Shown here: positions 15,513 through 24,220 of the stretch, in pieces
Layout: each line of letters opens with the position of its first letter
How positions within the stretch are numbered: position 1 is the stretch's first letter
Source: Micromonospora sp. CB01531
GTDB lineage: Bacteria > Actinomycetota > Actinomycetes > Mycobacteriales > Micromonosporaceae
DNA length: 45,501 nt
NCBI RefSeq assembly: GCF_001905095.1
Contig: NZ_LWLS01000102.1
Span: 1-45,501, forward strand
Direction of reading: 5' to 3'
Notes under the pieces: model-generated
What the model saw: the letters and a program-made list of their open reading frames with translations, nothing else
Databases searched by the model: none
Told to the model about the DNA's origin: nothing
Position numbers and translations under genes: made by a program

Positions 15513-18335
15513 TCACTCCTCTGCGAGTAGTCGTGCGGTGGGGAGGCGGTGCAGCAGCGCGGCCGGGACGAGCGCGGCGAGGCAGGTGACCAGCATCCCG
15601 GCCAGCGCCACGGCGGCCGTCACCAGCAGCAGCGACGGGGGCAACTCGCCGACCAGCCAGGCCGCCCCGCCCAGGCCCAGGCTCGCGCCGGTGAGCGCGC
15701 CGAGCGCGCCGAGGAGCAGTCCCTCGTATCCGATCAGGCGGCGCAGCGCGCCGTCGGTCCAGCCGGTGGCCCGCAGCGTCGCCAGTTCGGCGGCGCGGTC
15801 GCGGATGTTCAGGTAGAGCACGTCGGCCACCGCGGCCGCCCCCAGCAACACCGTCGCCACCGCCGCCATGGCGTCCGCGCCGCGCACGCTCAGCGACACG
15901 GTGTCGCCGAGCAGGCTGCCGACGATGGCGCCGCGGAAGGCGTACACGGCGGCGGCGACCACGGTCAGCGCGGCCACCCCGATGGCCAGCGCGCCCGCGC
16001 CGAGCAGGGTGCGACCGGGGGCACGGACCAGGTTCACCAGGGCCAGGCCGGGCAGCGAGCGGGGTCGGCGTACCCATCGGGCGGTGGCCACCGGCGGGCG
16101 CAGCGCGGCGGCCGGGTGGGCGCGCGCGGCCCGCAGCGCCGGCGCCAGGCCCGCGACCAGTCCCAGCAGCAGGGCCACCGGTACGGCGAGCAGCGCTCGC
16201 CGCCAGTCGACGGCGATGTCCAGCGCGGCACCGAGCGGGAACGCCAGGCCGACCGAGAGCAGCCCGGCGGCCAGCCCCAGCGCGGTGACCTCACCGAGGA
16301 TGAGCGCCCCGATCCGGCGCGCCGGCCAGCCGAGGCAGGCGAGCACCGCCAGCTCGGGGCGGCGGTCCCGGACGGCGGCGGAGACCGCGTTGCCGAGGAA
16401 CAGTACGCAGACCACCAGCACCAGCACGAAGAGCGCGGCGCTCTTGCGGTCCACCGCCTCGACGATCGCGGAGGCCACCCCGAGCGCGGACCAGTTCTCC
16501 GTCAGCCGCAGCTCCGGCCGGCCGAACGCGCCGGCGGGCAGCTCCACGGTCTGCGGGGCGGGCGACGAACCGAGGGTGACGTCGACATCCAGGCCGGTCA
16601 CCTGGGCGATTTGCTCGGCGACCAGCCGGACCCGCTCAGCCGAGCGCTTGCTGTACCCGTGCACGTCGGCGACCCTGACCCGGATCGCGCTGATCGGCGC
16701 CGTCAGCTGTGGGCTGCTGCCGCCCTTGAGCAGCTCCGGCACGCTGGCCAGGTTGGTGAGCAGCAGCGGCGGTGCCGAGAGGTAGCCGGCCGGGTTGCCG
16801 CTCGGCTCCAGCGGCTGCCCACCCAGCGCGGCGCGGCTGCGCGCGTCGGCGCCCTCCGCCACCGGCGGCTCGTACGTCTCCAGCGGCACCTTGCCCAGAT
16901 CGCTGAACCCGGCCAGCTGGTCCGGATCGAAGACCCCCACCGCCCGCCAGAGCCGGAACGCGTACGGATCCTTCGGCAGCGCCAGTGGTCGTCCGGCGCG
17001 CGAGCCGCGGTCGTCGGCCAGCCAGGGGCGGGGCAGCGGGTTGCCCGTGAAGCGTGCCCCGTACAGGTCCGGTGCGATGGGCGGTCGTGCGGCCGGCCGC
17101 AGGCTGCCGTCGGGCGACCATTCGTACCGCACGTCACCGGACTGCAGCACGTTCTGCAGTTGGCCGACGCAGCATCCGGTCCTGCCGAGTCCCGCGGCGA
17201 GCGTGGCGCGGTGCCCGTCCGCCACAGTGGACTGGCCCTCGCCGGCGGGGATGCCGGCAGTGCCGGCCAATGTCTTCTCCAGGTCCAGCCCCGGCACGCC
17301 GGCGGGACTGGTGCCCGGCAGCCGGGTGAGGCGCGCGGTCAGGGCCTCGTCGATGAAGGACCTGGCGGTGAGCAGGACCGGCAGTTCCCGGTTGACTCCG
17401 GCGCCGGCACTGGTTTCGATGATCGTGTCGTCGATGCGGATGGCGCGGCCTGCGATCACCGCGTTGGAGAGGCCGATGAGGCGTTGCTCGGCGGCGGGGT
17501 CGACGGCGGCCAGCAGGAACGGCACGCTCAGGTCGTACGCCATGACGAGCCGGTCCGACGTGGTCGTGGCTCTGTCGCCGCCGCTCAGGATGCCGGGTGA
17601 GCTCTCGAAGCGGCCGTCGGGCAGCAACCGGACGACGTCTACCCGCCAGGCCGCGCGTTCCGAGTAGGTCCCTGGTTCCCCGATCAGTGCCCATCCCGGG
17701 TCACAGACGGGCAGTGACCGCCCGTCCGGCAGCACCTCCCGCGGGACGGGCCCGCACGCCTCTTCGTAGGGATAGGACCGACCGTCCGAGTACGGGGTCG
17801 ACCGGTTGTCGAACTCCACGGTGAGGCGTGGGTAGATGACCGGGTTCTTGGTGACGTAGACGTAGCGGGGCTTGCCCGGCGCGGCGGAGAGGCCGCGTTC
17901 GGCGACGAAGGTCGGGTCGACCCGGATCACCTGGCGCGCGAGCGATCGGTCCACCGCGCCGGTCAGGTCCAGCGGGGTGGGCACGGGAGTGGTGGAGTAG
18001 CCGAGCATGGCGATGGGTGCCGCCACGTCGACCCCCGTCACCGCCTGCACCTGGTCGTACTGCGCGGTGGTGATGCCGCCGTAGAGGCCGGAGAGGTAGT
18101 TGGGGCGGACCAGCCCGCGCTCGGCCTCCAACGGCGTGCGCGTCCCCTTGGGACGGACCAGGATGTCGTACGCGGCCCGGGTGCTCCGCTCCACCGTGCC
18201 GGTCACCGCCAGGCGGGAGGTGGTGGTGGCGCCGGTCAGGACGACGAAACCGGTGGTGGCCACCAGTACGCCGACCAGCAGCGCCACCGACCGTCCCGCA
18301 CGGCCGCGCAGCTGCCTCCAGACGAAGTTGAGCAT
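15513..18335 (-). CDS. ABC transporter permease, FtsX/MacB type
   Basis: This is a 940-residue membrane protein. There is one hydrophobic segment at the N-terminus (residues about 15-37, GRSVALLVGVLVATTGFVVL), a large extracytoplasmic region of about 580 residues, then several C-terminal membrane segments with two FtsX-like blocks separated by LRAARAHPAAALRPP. The duplicated FtsX arrangement is usual for long actinobacterial permeases. With the LolD-type ATPase it probably exports or extrudes a lipophilic or peptide substrate. GGGGAGG lies 6 nt upstream of the ATG. It is divergent from the padR-like regulator, with about 100 nt between the starts, and is probably regulated by it. Confidence 0.9.
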   Translation of the reverse strand: MLNFVWRQLRGRAGRSVALLVGVLVATTGFVVLTGATTTSRLAVTGTVERSTRAAYDILVRPKGTRTPLEAERGLVRPNYLSGLYGGITTAQYDQVQAVTGVDVAAPIAMLGYSTTPVPTPLDLTGAVDRSLARQVIRVDPTFVAERGLSAAPGKPRYVYVTKNPVIYPRLTVEFDNRSTPYSDGRSYPYEEACGPVPREVLPDGRSLPVCDPGWALIGEPGTYSERAAWRVDVVRLLPDGRFESSPGILSGGDRATTTSDRLVMAYDLSVPFLLAAVDPAAEQRLIGLSNAVIAGRAIRIDDTIIETSAGAGVNRELPVLLTARSFIDEALTARLTRLPGTSPAGVPGLDLEKTLAGTAGIPAGEGQSTVADGHRATLAAGLGRTGCCVGQLQNVLQSGDVRYEWSPDGSLRPAARPPIAPDLYGARFTGNPLPRPWLADDRGSRAGRPLALPKDPYAFRLWRAVGVFDPDQLAGFSDLGKVPLETYEPPVAEGADARSRAALGGQPLEPSGNPAGYLSAPPLLLTNLASVPELLKGGSSPQLTAPISAIRVRVADVHGYSKRSAERVRLVAEQIAQVTGLDVDVTLGSSPAPQTVELPAGAFGRPELRLTENWSALGVASAIVEAVDRKSAALFVLVLVVCVLFLGNAVSAAVRDRRPELAVLACLGWPARRIGALILGEVTALGLAAGLLSVGLAFPLGAALDIAVDWRRALLAVPVALLLGLVAGLAPALRAARAHPAAALRPPVATARWVRRPRSLPGLALVNLVRAPGRTLLGAGALAIGVAALTVVAAAVYAFRGAIVGSLLGDTVSLSVRGADAMAAVATVLLGAAAVADVLYLNIRDRAAELATLRATGWTDGALRRLIGYEGLLLGALGALTGASLGLGGAAWLVGELPPSLLLVTAAVALAGMLVTCLAALVPAALLHRLPTARLLAEE

Positions 18336-18375
18336 GTCGCGCCTCCCCGTGTGCTGCCCCACACTCTGCGCGATA

Positions 18376-18388
18376 CATTGTGACAATG
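18376..18388. promoter_or_regulatory. CATTGT-G-ACAATG palindrome, PadR operator candidate
   Basis: CATTGT (18376-18381) and ACAATG (18383-18388) are exact reverse complements about a single G. With one mismatch the dyad extends to 17 bp (T-CATTGTGACAATG-A). It lies in the 99-nt gap between the divergent ABC permease and PadR-like genes. PadR repressors usually bind an AT-rich dyad in their own divergent promoter, so this is the best operator candidate. Confidence 0.6.
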
Positions 18389-18434
18389 CAAGACCCTACG
18401 GGCCGGAGGCGTCCAGCCCGGATTGGAGGAGACG

Positions 18435-19034
18435 GTGGCGATCCAGCACGCGGTCCTGGCCCTGCTCGCCCGGGGCCCCAGCTACGGCTACGAGCTGAAG
18501 AGCGCCTTCGAGGCGGCCGTCGGCCCACAGTGGGGGCCGCTCAACATCGGCCACCTATACCAGATCCTCGACCGGCTCTCCCGCGACGAGCTGGTGGTCG
18601 CCGAGCGGCAGCCCCAGCCGGTCAAACCCGACCGGGTCGTCTATGAGATCACCCCGGCCGGCCGCACCGAGCTGCACCGGTGGCTCGCCGAGCCCAGCCC
18701 CCGCAGCGGCGGATTCCGGGACGACTTCTTCCTCAAGGTCACCGCCGCCGCCCGCTCGGGTGCCGAGGCAACCGTCCGGACCGTGCTCGGCAACCAGCGC
18801 GGCCACCTCATGCGGGAGCTGCGCAACCTCGACGGACTGCGCCGCAGGACCGACGACCCGGTGGTCCGGCTACTGCTCTCGGCCGCCACCCGGCACGTCG
18901 AGGCCGACCTCGCCTTCGTCGACGACGCCGAAGCGGCGCTGCTCGCCGACGGTGGCGCGCTGCTCGCCACCCTGGCCGCCGGTCGCAGCCGGACGGCAGC
19001 GGACGCCGCCGGCGAGGCCCGCGCTGCCGGCTGA
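18435..19034 (+). CDS. PadR family transcriptional regulator
   Basis: The product is 199 residues. The PadR winged helix lies in residues about 1-85: AIQHAVLALLARGPSYGYEL, then LNIGHLYQILDRLSRDELVV, the wing with PVKPDRVVYEITPAG and GRTELHRWL. The C-terminal part (residues 95-180) is the helical PadR/Vir dimerisation region (ATRHVEADLAFVDDAEAAL). I chose GTG 18435 because GGAGG lies 5 nt upstream; a TTG at 18423 would overlap that site. It is divergent from the ABC exporter, which it likely represses. Confidence 0.92.
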   Translation: MAIQHAVLALLARGPSYGYELKSAFEAAVGPQWGPLNIGHLYQILDRLSRDELVVAERQPQPVKPDRVVYEITPAGRTELHRWLAEPSPRSGGFRDDFFLKVTAAARSGAEATVRTVLGNQRGHLMRELRNLDGLRRRTDDPVVRLLLSAATRHVEADLAFVDDAEAALLADGGALLATLAAGRSRTAADAAGEARAAG

Positions 19035-19039
19035 GCTGG

Positions 19040-19726
19040 TCAGGCGAGGCGTTCGATCGTGGCGGGGAACAGACCATGGGCGCGCGCCACGCCGATGAGC
19101 TGGCGGAGCACCCAGGGCAGCGCGTCGCCGCCGGCTGGCTCGGCGGTCACGTCGAGGCACCAGGCGATGCCGCCGCCGACGCGCCGCAGGTCCCAGCGGA
19201 CGTTCGTGTCATTGACCCGGAGCCGGCCGGTGCCGACCACGCCGGGCCGCGCCCCATCCGGATCGTCTAGTCGGAGCAGCGCGCCCAGCCGGGCCAACCG
19301 GCGGTCGTCCAGCTCACCGGCGAAGAGGATCCGGTGGACGTCCGGGCCGTCGCTCAGGCGTAGCGGCGCACCGGTGGCCAGCGGAACGTCGTCGCGGAAG
19401 TGGCCGCGCAGCTCCTCCTCGGCGGGCAGGTCGCCGCCGCCGAGGCGGTGGTAGGTCGCCTCGGCGGTGGCCCGGTCGACCGCCGCCAGGCGGGCGCGCA
19501 GCCGTGGGTCGGTGCGGACCGCCCGGGCGTACGCGGCCGAACTCCACCAGCCGCCGTCGGCCGGCGTCCACCCGGCACTGCGCAGTCGTGCCGCGGCCAG
19601 GTCGTCCGCCAGGACGAACTCCTCGACCAGCAGGCCCGCCAGCTGGCCGGGGTCCGCCTCGGCGCGCAGGACGTAGTAGTCGAGCAGGTCGCTGCTGGTG
19701 TAGCGGGCGGCGGTTTCCGTGGTCAT
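19040..19726 (-). CDS. Hypothetical protein
   Basis: I do not recognise this 228-residue soluble protein. It is rich in Ala, Leu, Arg and Asp, has no signal peptide or membrane segment, and reads as an alpha/beta protein: an N-terminal helical part (SDLLDYYVLRAEADPGQLAG), a central segment with DVHRILFAGELDDRRL, and a C-terminal strand-rich part with RVNDTNVRWDLRRVGGGIAW. The steady coding signature and the ATG start support a real gene. It is convergent with the padR-like gene, with 5 nt between the stops. No operon partner is visible. Confidence 0.75.
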   Translation of the reverse strand: MTTETAARYTSSDLLDYYVLRAEADPGQLAGLLVEEFVLADDLAAARLRSAGWTPADGGWWSSAAYARAVRTDPRLRARLAAVDRATAEATYHRLGGGDLPAEEELRGHFRDDVPLATGAPLRLSDGPDVHRILFAGELDDRRLARLGALLRLDDPDGARPGVVGTGRLRVNDTNVRWDLRRVGGGIAWCLDVTAEPAGGDALPWVLRQLIGVARAHGLFPATIERLA

Positions 19727-19871
19727 CCCGGGACCGTACTCCCGCGCGTCGGCGGATCAGGGGAACGACACCGCGCCGGGGTGGCAGCGGGGCCTACCGA
19801 GGCTTGCCCGGCGGGCGGCCCGCGCGGATGCTGAGATGTATCGACCCTCAACGATTGAAGAGGAGCTCTGG

Positions 19872-20709
19872 ATGCGTCGCCTGCCACTCGTCGCGCTCGT
19901 CCTGGCCGCTCTGCTCGTCGGCACCCCGGCCACCGCCCAGGCCCGGCCCGGACCGCGCCACCGCGGTGCTCGCGGAGATGCGAACCCCCGGCACCGCCTG
20001 GGTCCTCGACCCGGCCACCGGCCGGATGACCCTGACCGTCGACGGCACGGTCACCGGGGCCGAGCTGGCGGCGCTGCGGGACGCAGCGGCCCGCGGCGGC
20101 GCCGTGCTCCGCCGGGAGCCCGGCCGGTTGCGCCCCCTGATCGCCGGCGGCCAGGCCGTCTACGGTGGCGGCGGTCGCTGCTCGCTCGGCGCCAACGTCC
20201 GCAGCGGCAGCACCAACTACCTCGTCACCGCCGGGCACTGCACCAGCCTCGCCGACACCTGGTACGCCGACAGCGCGCACACCACAGTGCTCGGCTACGT
20301 GACCGGCAGCAGCTTCCCCGGCAACGATTACGGCGTGGTGCGCTACACCGGCACGGTCGACCACCCCAGCGCCGTCTACACCTATCCGGGCATGCTCACC
20401 ATCTACCGCGCCGGCAACGCGTACGTCGGTCAGAGGGTCTGCCGCAGCGGCGCCACCACCGGCGTGCGGTGCGGCAGCGTCACGGCACTGAACGCGACCG
20501 TCAACTACGCCGAGGGCACGGTGTACGGGCTGATCCGGACCAACATCTGCGCGGAGCCCGGCGACAGCGGCGGTCCGCTCTACGACCCCTCGACCGGCAC
20601 GATCCTCGGCATCCTCTCCGGTGGCAGCGGGAACTGCGCGAGCGGCGGCACCAGCTACTACCAGCCGATCGGGGAGATCCTCACCGCGTACGGCCTGACC
20701 ATCCCCTGA
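19872..20709 (+). CDS. S1 family serine protease (streptogrisin-like), frameshifted between signal peptide and catalytic domain
   Basis: The frame beginning at ATG 19872, with GGAG before it, encodes a clear Sec signal (MRRLPLVALVLAALLVGTPA, then TAQA) but runs into unrelated sequence after about residue 25. The next frame, open to the TGA at 20709, carries the rest: a pro-region from DRATAVLAEMRTPG, then a chymotrypsin-fold protease with His in VTAGHC, Asp in GNDYGVV and Ser in EPGDSGGPLY. One indel in the GC-run around 19939-19952 would rejoin them. Either the sequence has an error there or the gene is disrupted; from GTG 19966 the catalytic frame would lack a signal. All catalytic residues are intact, which favours a recent or artefactual shift. 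Confidence 0.8.
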
Positions 20710-20743
20710 GCCGGCCCGGCAAGCCCGGTGGGGTGCCGAGCGG

Positions 20744-21403
20744 TCAGCGGGCCACCGAGACGGCCGTGACGACCAGACCCGCGGCGACCAGGTACCGGCC
20801 GCGCAGCTCGGTAAGCGGCGGGCCGCCGTCCGCACGCGTGCCGTCCACCAGCAGCCGGGCCGCGAAGGCTCCAGTGGCAGGGTCGACCGACAGTTCGGCG
20901 TCCTCGAAGCCGAGCCAGCGCCCGGTCAGCGGGTACCACGCCTTGTAGACCGACTCCTTGGCGCTGAACAGCAACCGGTCCCAGTGCACGCCCGGGTCGG
21001 CGTCGGCGAGGCGGCCCAGCAGGTCCGGCTCACCGGCGACGGTCACCAGCGCGCCAACGCCGTCCGGCAGGGGAGCGTGCGGTTCCGCGTCGATGCCGAG
21101 GCCGGCCAGCTCGGTGACCCGGCCGACCGCCGCGGCCCGGTAGCCGGCGCAGTGGGTGATGCTGCCGACCACGCCCGCCGGCCACACCGGTTCCCGCCGC
21201 GGGCCGGAGCGGATCGGGGCCGGGGCGTACCCGAGGCGGGCGAGGGCCTCCCGGGCGCACCGGCGGGCGGTCACGAACTCGCGCTGGCGGGCCTCCACCG
21301 CCCTCGCGACGAGATCCTCCTCGCCCGGGTACGGGGACTCACCGGGAAGATCCGAGAACGCCTCGACGGGTACGGCAGCCGGCGGCAGCAGTGCCTCGAT
21401 CAC
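20744..21403 (-). CDS. 4'-phosphopantetheinyl transferase (EntD/Sfp type)
   Basis: This 219-residue enzyme moves the 4'-phosphopantetheine arm from CoA to a serine of carrier proteins used in peptide, polyketide or fatty-acid assembly. Family motifs are present: SITHCAGYRAAAV (P1b region with His), the magnesium site GIDAEP, and WDRLLFSAKESVYKAWYPLT (the KES-x-x-K-A motif). The length and the EntD-like N-terminus fit the group I Sfp-type PPTases of actinobacteria. The GTG start overlaps the stop of the metallophosphoesterase gene by 4 nt (GTGA), so translation is coupled. No carrier-protein megasynthase lies in this window. Confidence 0.93.
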   Translation of the reverse strand: MIEALLPPAAVPVEAFSDLPGESPYPGEEDLVARAVEARQREFVTARRCAREALARLGYAPAPIRSGPRREPVWPAGVVGSITHCAGYRAAAVGRVTELAGLGIDAEPHAPLPDGVGALVTVAGEPDLLGRLADADPGVHWDRLLFSAKESVYKAWYPLTGRWLGFEDAELSVDPATGAFAARLLVDGTRADGGPPLTELRGRYLVAAGLVVTAVSVAR

Positions 21404-22233
21404 GCCGCACCGCCCAGGATCCGCCGCATCGGTCGCGGCTCAGCACCGCGCCGGGTCCACTCGCGCGGGTAGCCCAGCGACACCTCCTCGAAACGCACCC
21501 CGTCGTAGTGCGTGGTGCGCGGGATGTGCAGGTGCCCGTAGACCGCGACGACGGCCCGGTGGCGGACGTGCCAGTCGGCGGTCCGGTCGGTGCCGCACCA
21601 CTGCGCGAACTCCGGGTACCACAGGACCTCGGTGGGTTCGCGGACGAGCGGCCAGTGGCTGACCAGCACCGTCGGCAGCGCCGGGTCGACGGCGGCCAGC
21701 CGCCGCTCGGTCTCGGCGAGCCGGGCCCAGCACCAGGACTCGCGGTCCGGGTACGGGTCGGGGTGCAGCAGCAGCTCGTCGGTGCAGACCACCCCGGCGT
21801 CGTACGCGCGCTGCAGCGACGCCTCCTTCGACGTGGTGCCGGGCGCCCGGAACGAGTAGTCGTACAGCTGGAACAGCGGCGCGACGGTGACCGGCCCACC
21901 GTCGCCGCGCCACACCGGATAGTCGTCCTCCGGGGTCAGCACGCCGAGTTCGCGGCACATCCGGACCAGCGCGTCGTACCGGTCCCGGCCGCGCAGCTGC
22001 ACCGGGTCGGCCGGGTGCGTCCAGAGCTCGTGGTTGCCCGGCACCCAGATCACCCTGGCGAACCGGTCGCGGAGCTGGCGCAACGTCCGCTCCACGTGCC
22101 CGAACAGCTCGGCGACGTCGCCGGCCACGATGAGCCAGTCGTCCACCGACTCCGGTCGCAGGCCGTCCACGATGCGGCGGTTCTCGGCGTACGACACATG
22201 GAGGTCACTGACCGCCAACAGCGAACCCGTCAC
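21400..22233 (-). CDS. Metallophosphoesterase (calcineurin-like)
   Basis: The product is 277 residues. The calcineurin-type metal motifs are visible: SDLHVSY (D-x-H), VAGDVAE (GD-x-x), VPGNHELW (GNHE), LVSHWP and VYGHLHI (GHLH). These build a two-metal site that cleaves phosphoesters. The gene is directly upstream of the phosphopantetheinyl transferase and overlaps it by 4 nt. The pairing is common in actinobacteria, which suggests, but does not prove, action on a pantetheine- or CoA-related phosphate. I took GTG 22233 because family proteins usually begin just before the first metal motif; ATG 22314 would add 27 residues. The Shine-Dalgarno sequence is weak at both. Confidence 0.85.
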   Translation of the reverse strand: MTGSLLAVSDLHVSYAENRRIVDGLRPESVDDWLIVAGDVAELFGHVERTLRQLRDRFARVIWVPGNHELWTHPADPVQLRGRDRYDALVRMCRELGVLTPEDDYPVWRGDGGPVTVAPLFQLYDYSFRAPGTTSKEASLQRAYDAGVVCTDELLLHPDPYPDRESWCWARLAETERRLAAVDPALPTVLVSHWPLVREPTEVLWYPEFAQWCGTDRTADWHVRHRAVVAVYGHLHIPRTTHYDGVRFEEVSLGYPREWTRRGAEPRPMRRILGGAA

Positions 22234-22387
22234 CCGATCGATCTTGCCATTGTCGGCCGGGGCGGGACAGGTGCGCTTGTGCGGCATTCGCCGGAGAACG
22301 ATGATGGGCCGCATCGGTGTCGCGACCCCGGCGGCGAGCAGGGCCGTACGGGCTGAAACGTCGACTCTTCACGGAAGGGACGACGGC

Positions 22388-23146
22388 TTGCACCCGATGC
22401 TGCGTCGACTCGACGACCTCGCCGCTCACCTCGCCACCCGGCCGGACACCGTGGCGCTGCTCGGCCTCGGCTCGGCCGGCGCCGAGCACGACCGGCTGGA
22501 CGCCCACTCCGACCTGGACTTCTTCCTCGTCGTCGCGCACGGCGCGGTGCCCCGCTACGTCGAGTCGGTCGACTGGCTGGCCGCGCCCGGCCCGGTGGCG
22601 TACAGCTTCGCCAACGAACGCAACGGCCGCAAGGCGCTCTACGCCGACGGGATCTTCGTCGAGTACGCGGTCTTCACCGTGGACGAGTTGCGGCGCCTGC
22701 CGTTCACCGGCGCCCGGGTGGTGTGGCAGCGGCCCGACGCGCCCGCCGGGCTGGCCGAGTGCGGGCCACCGGCACGCCCCGCCACGCCGTACGACACCGT
22801 CGAGTTCCACCTCAACGAGGCGCTCACCAACCTCTACGTCGGCCTGCACCGCGAGCTGCGCGGGGAACGGCTGACCGCGGCGCGGTTCATCCAGTCGTAC
22901 GCGGTGGACCGGGTGCTCGCCCTGCTGCGGCTCACCGCTCCGGCGGCCGCGCACCGGCGGGACCCGTTCGACCCGAGCCGCCGGGTGGAGCGGGCGTACC
23001 CGCCGGAGGTGCTGCCGCTGGCCGAGATGGTGCCCGGCTACCGGGGCAACCGGGAGGCGGCCCGGGTGACGCTGGGCTGGCTGGAGCAGCGATTCCCGGT
23101 CGACCCGGTGATCGCCGCCGCCGTCCGGGCGCTCCTGGGCGAATGA
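22388..23146 (+). CDS. Nucleotidyltransferase-fold protein
   Basis: The product is about 252 residues and soluble. The N-terminal part has a nucleotidyltransferase signature: LLGLGSAGAEHDRLDAHSDL followed by DFF, i.e. a GS-x(12)-D-x-D arrangement with the Asp pair as metal ligands. A third acidic residue may come from FVEYAVF. The C-terminal half is helical (FHLNEALTNLYVGLHRELRG) and resembles aminoglycoside-adenylyltransferase-like proteins, but the substrate is unknown. The start could be TTG 22388, with GGAAGGGA about 8 nt upstream, or ATG 22397. It is divergent from the metallophosphoesterase. Confidence 0.8.
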   Translation: MHPMLRRLDDLAAHLATRPDTVALLGLGSAGAEHDRLDAHSDLDFFLVVAHGAVPRYVESVDWLAAPGPVAYSFANERNGRKALYADGIFVEYAVFTVDELRRLPFTGARVVWQRPDAPAGLAECGPPARPATPYDTVEFHLNEALTNLYVGLHRELRGERLTAARFIQSYAVDRVLALLRLTAPAAAHRRDPFDPSRRVERAYPPEVLPLAEMVPGYRGNREAARVTLGWLEQRFPVDPVIAAAVRALLGE

Positions 23147-23205
23147 CGGGTGACTGCGGCGGCCAGCCCGGCGCAGGCGGCGAAGGCCGGCCCCGCAAAC
23201 GAAGC

Positions 23206-24171
23206 TCAGCCGGTGAGCAGGTCGGCGAAGTGGTCGGTGGCGCGCAGCAGTTCCCGGGCGATCGCCGGTTCCGCCGCGGAGTGGCCGGCGTCGGGCACGA
23301 TCCGCAGTTCGGCCTCCGGCCAGCGCCGCGCCAGGTCGTACGCCGACACCGGTGGGCAGCAGAGGTCGTAGCGGCCGTTGATGATGACGGCGGGAAGGTG
23401 GCGGATCCGGTCCACCCCGTCGAGGAGTTGCGTCTCGCTGGTGAAGAAGCCGCCGTGCAGCGCGTAGTGGGAGAGGATCCGCGCGATCGGCAGCGCGTGC
23501 TCGTCGGCGGTGAAGTGGGCGAGCAGGTCCGGGTCGGGGCGCAGCGCGGAGTTCACCGCCTCCCACCGCCCCCAGGCGACGGCGCACGCGCGGGCCTCGG
23601 CGTCGTCGGGCCCGTGCAGCCGCCGGTGGTATGCGCCCAGCAGGTCGTCCCGCTCCGCTTCGGGGATCGGGGCGATGAACCGGTCCCACTCGTCCGGCTG
23701 GAGGTGGCGCAGCCCGCCCTGGTAAAACCAGTTCCGCTCGCTGCGCCGCAGCAGCAGGACGCCGCGCAGGATCAGGCCGGTGACCCGGTCCGGGTGGCTC
23801 TGCGCGTACGCCAGGCCGAGGGTGACCCCCCACGAGCCACCGAACACCAGCCAGGAGTCGATCCCGAGCCGCTCGCGGATCACCTCGATGTCGTCGACCA
23901 GGTGCCAGGTGGTGTTGGCGCGCAGTCCGCCCGGCGGGGTGCTCCGGCCCGCGCCGCGCTGGTCGAACAGCACGGCCCGGTAGCGGTCCGGGTCGAAGAA
24001 CCGCCGCGCCGCCGGGACGAGGCCACCGCCGGGACCGCCGTGCAGGAACACCACGGGCACGCCGTCCGGCCGGCCCACCTCCTCCACGTACAGCTCGTGT
24101 CCGTCACCGACGGCGATCCGGTGGGTGGCGTACGGCTCGATCGGCGGGTAGAGGCGGGGCTCGGTGGTCAT
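23206..24171 (-). CDS. pip: Prolyl aminopeptidase (alpha/beta hydrolase)
   Basis: This 321-residue cytoplasmic enzyme removes N-terminal proline from peptides. The family hallmarks are the oxyanion HGGPGGG near residue 45, FDQRGAGRS near 70, the nucleophile elbow GGSWG near 112, the catalytic Asp in NGRYDLCCP and the catalytic His in DAGHSA. The length and the sequence YPPIEPYATHRIAV at the start are typical of S33 Pip enzymes. It starts at ATG 24171 and is convergent with the nucleotidyltransferase gene. No peptide transporter is adjacent. Confidence 0.96.
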   Translation of the reverse strand: MTTEPRLYPPIEPYATHRIAVGDGHELYVEEVGRPDGVPVVFLHGGPGGGLVPAARRFFDPDRYRAVLFDQRGAGRSTPPGGLRANTTWHLVDDIEVIRERLGIDSWLVFGGSWGVTLGLAYAQSHPDRVTGLILRGVLLLRRSERNWFYQGGLRHLQPDEWDRFIAPIPEAERDDLLGAYHRRLHGPDDAEARACAVAWGRWEAVNSALRPDPDLLAHFTADEHALPIARILSHYALHGGFFTSETQLLDGVDRIRHLPAVIINGRYDLCCPPVSAYDLARRWPEAELRIVPDAGHSAAEPAIARELLRATDHFADLLTG

Positions 24172-24220
24172 GGCGAACCATCCTGCCCGTTCGCGGGCCG
24201 CCGGTGGGGGCGGCCGTCGG

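Noticed and set aside
15549..17600. A long plus-strand open frame opposite the ABC permease
   Set aside because: Antisense shadow of a gene with clear FtsX-type membrane segments; its translation is rich in Gln, Gly and Arg without fold signals.
19872..20709. Programmed ribosomal frameshift between signal peptide and protease domain
   Set aside because: I see no slippery heptamer with a downstream stimulator; an indel in the GC-run is simpler.
20744..21403. The phosphopantetheinyl transferase as a mark of a biosynthetic gene cluster here
   Set aside because: No carrier protein, NRPS or PKS module is present in the window; the enzyme is likely a general housekeeping or remote-acting PPTase.
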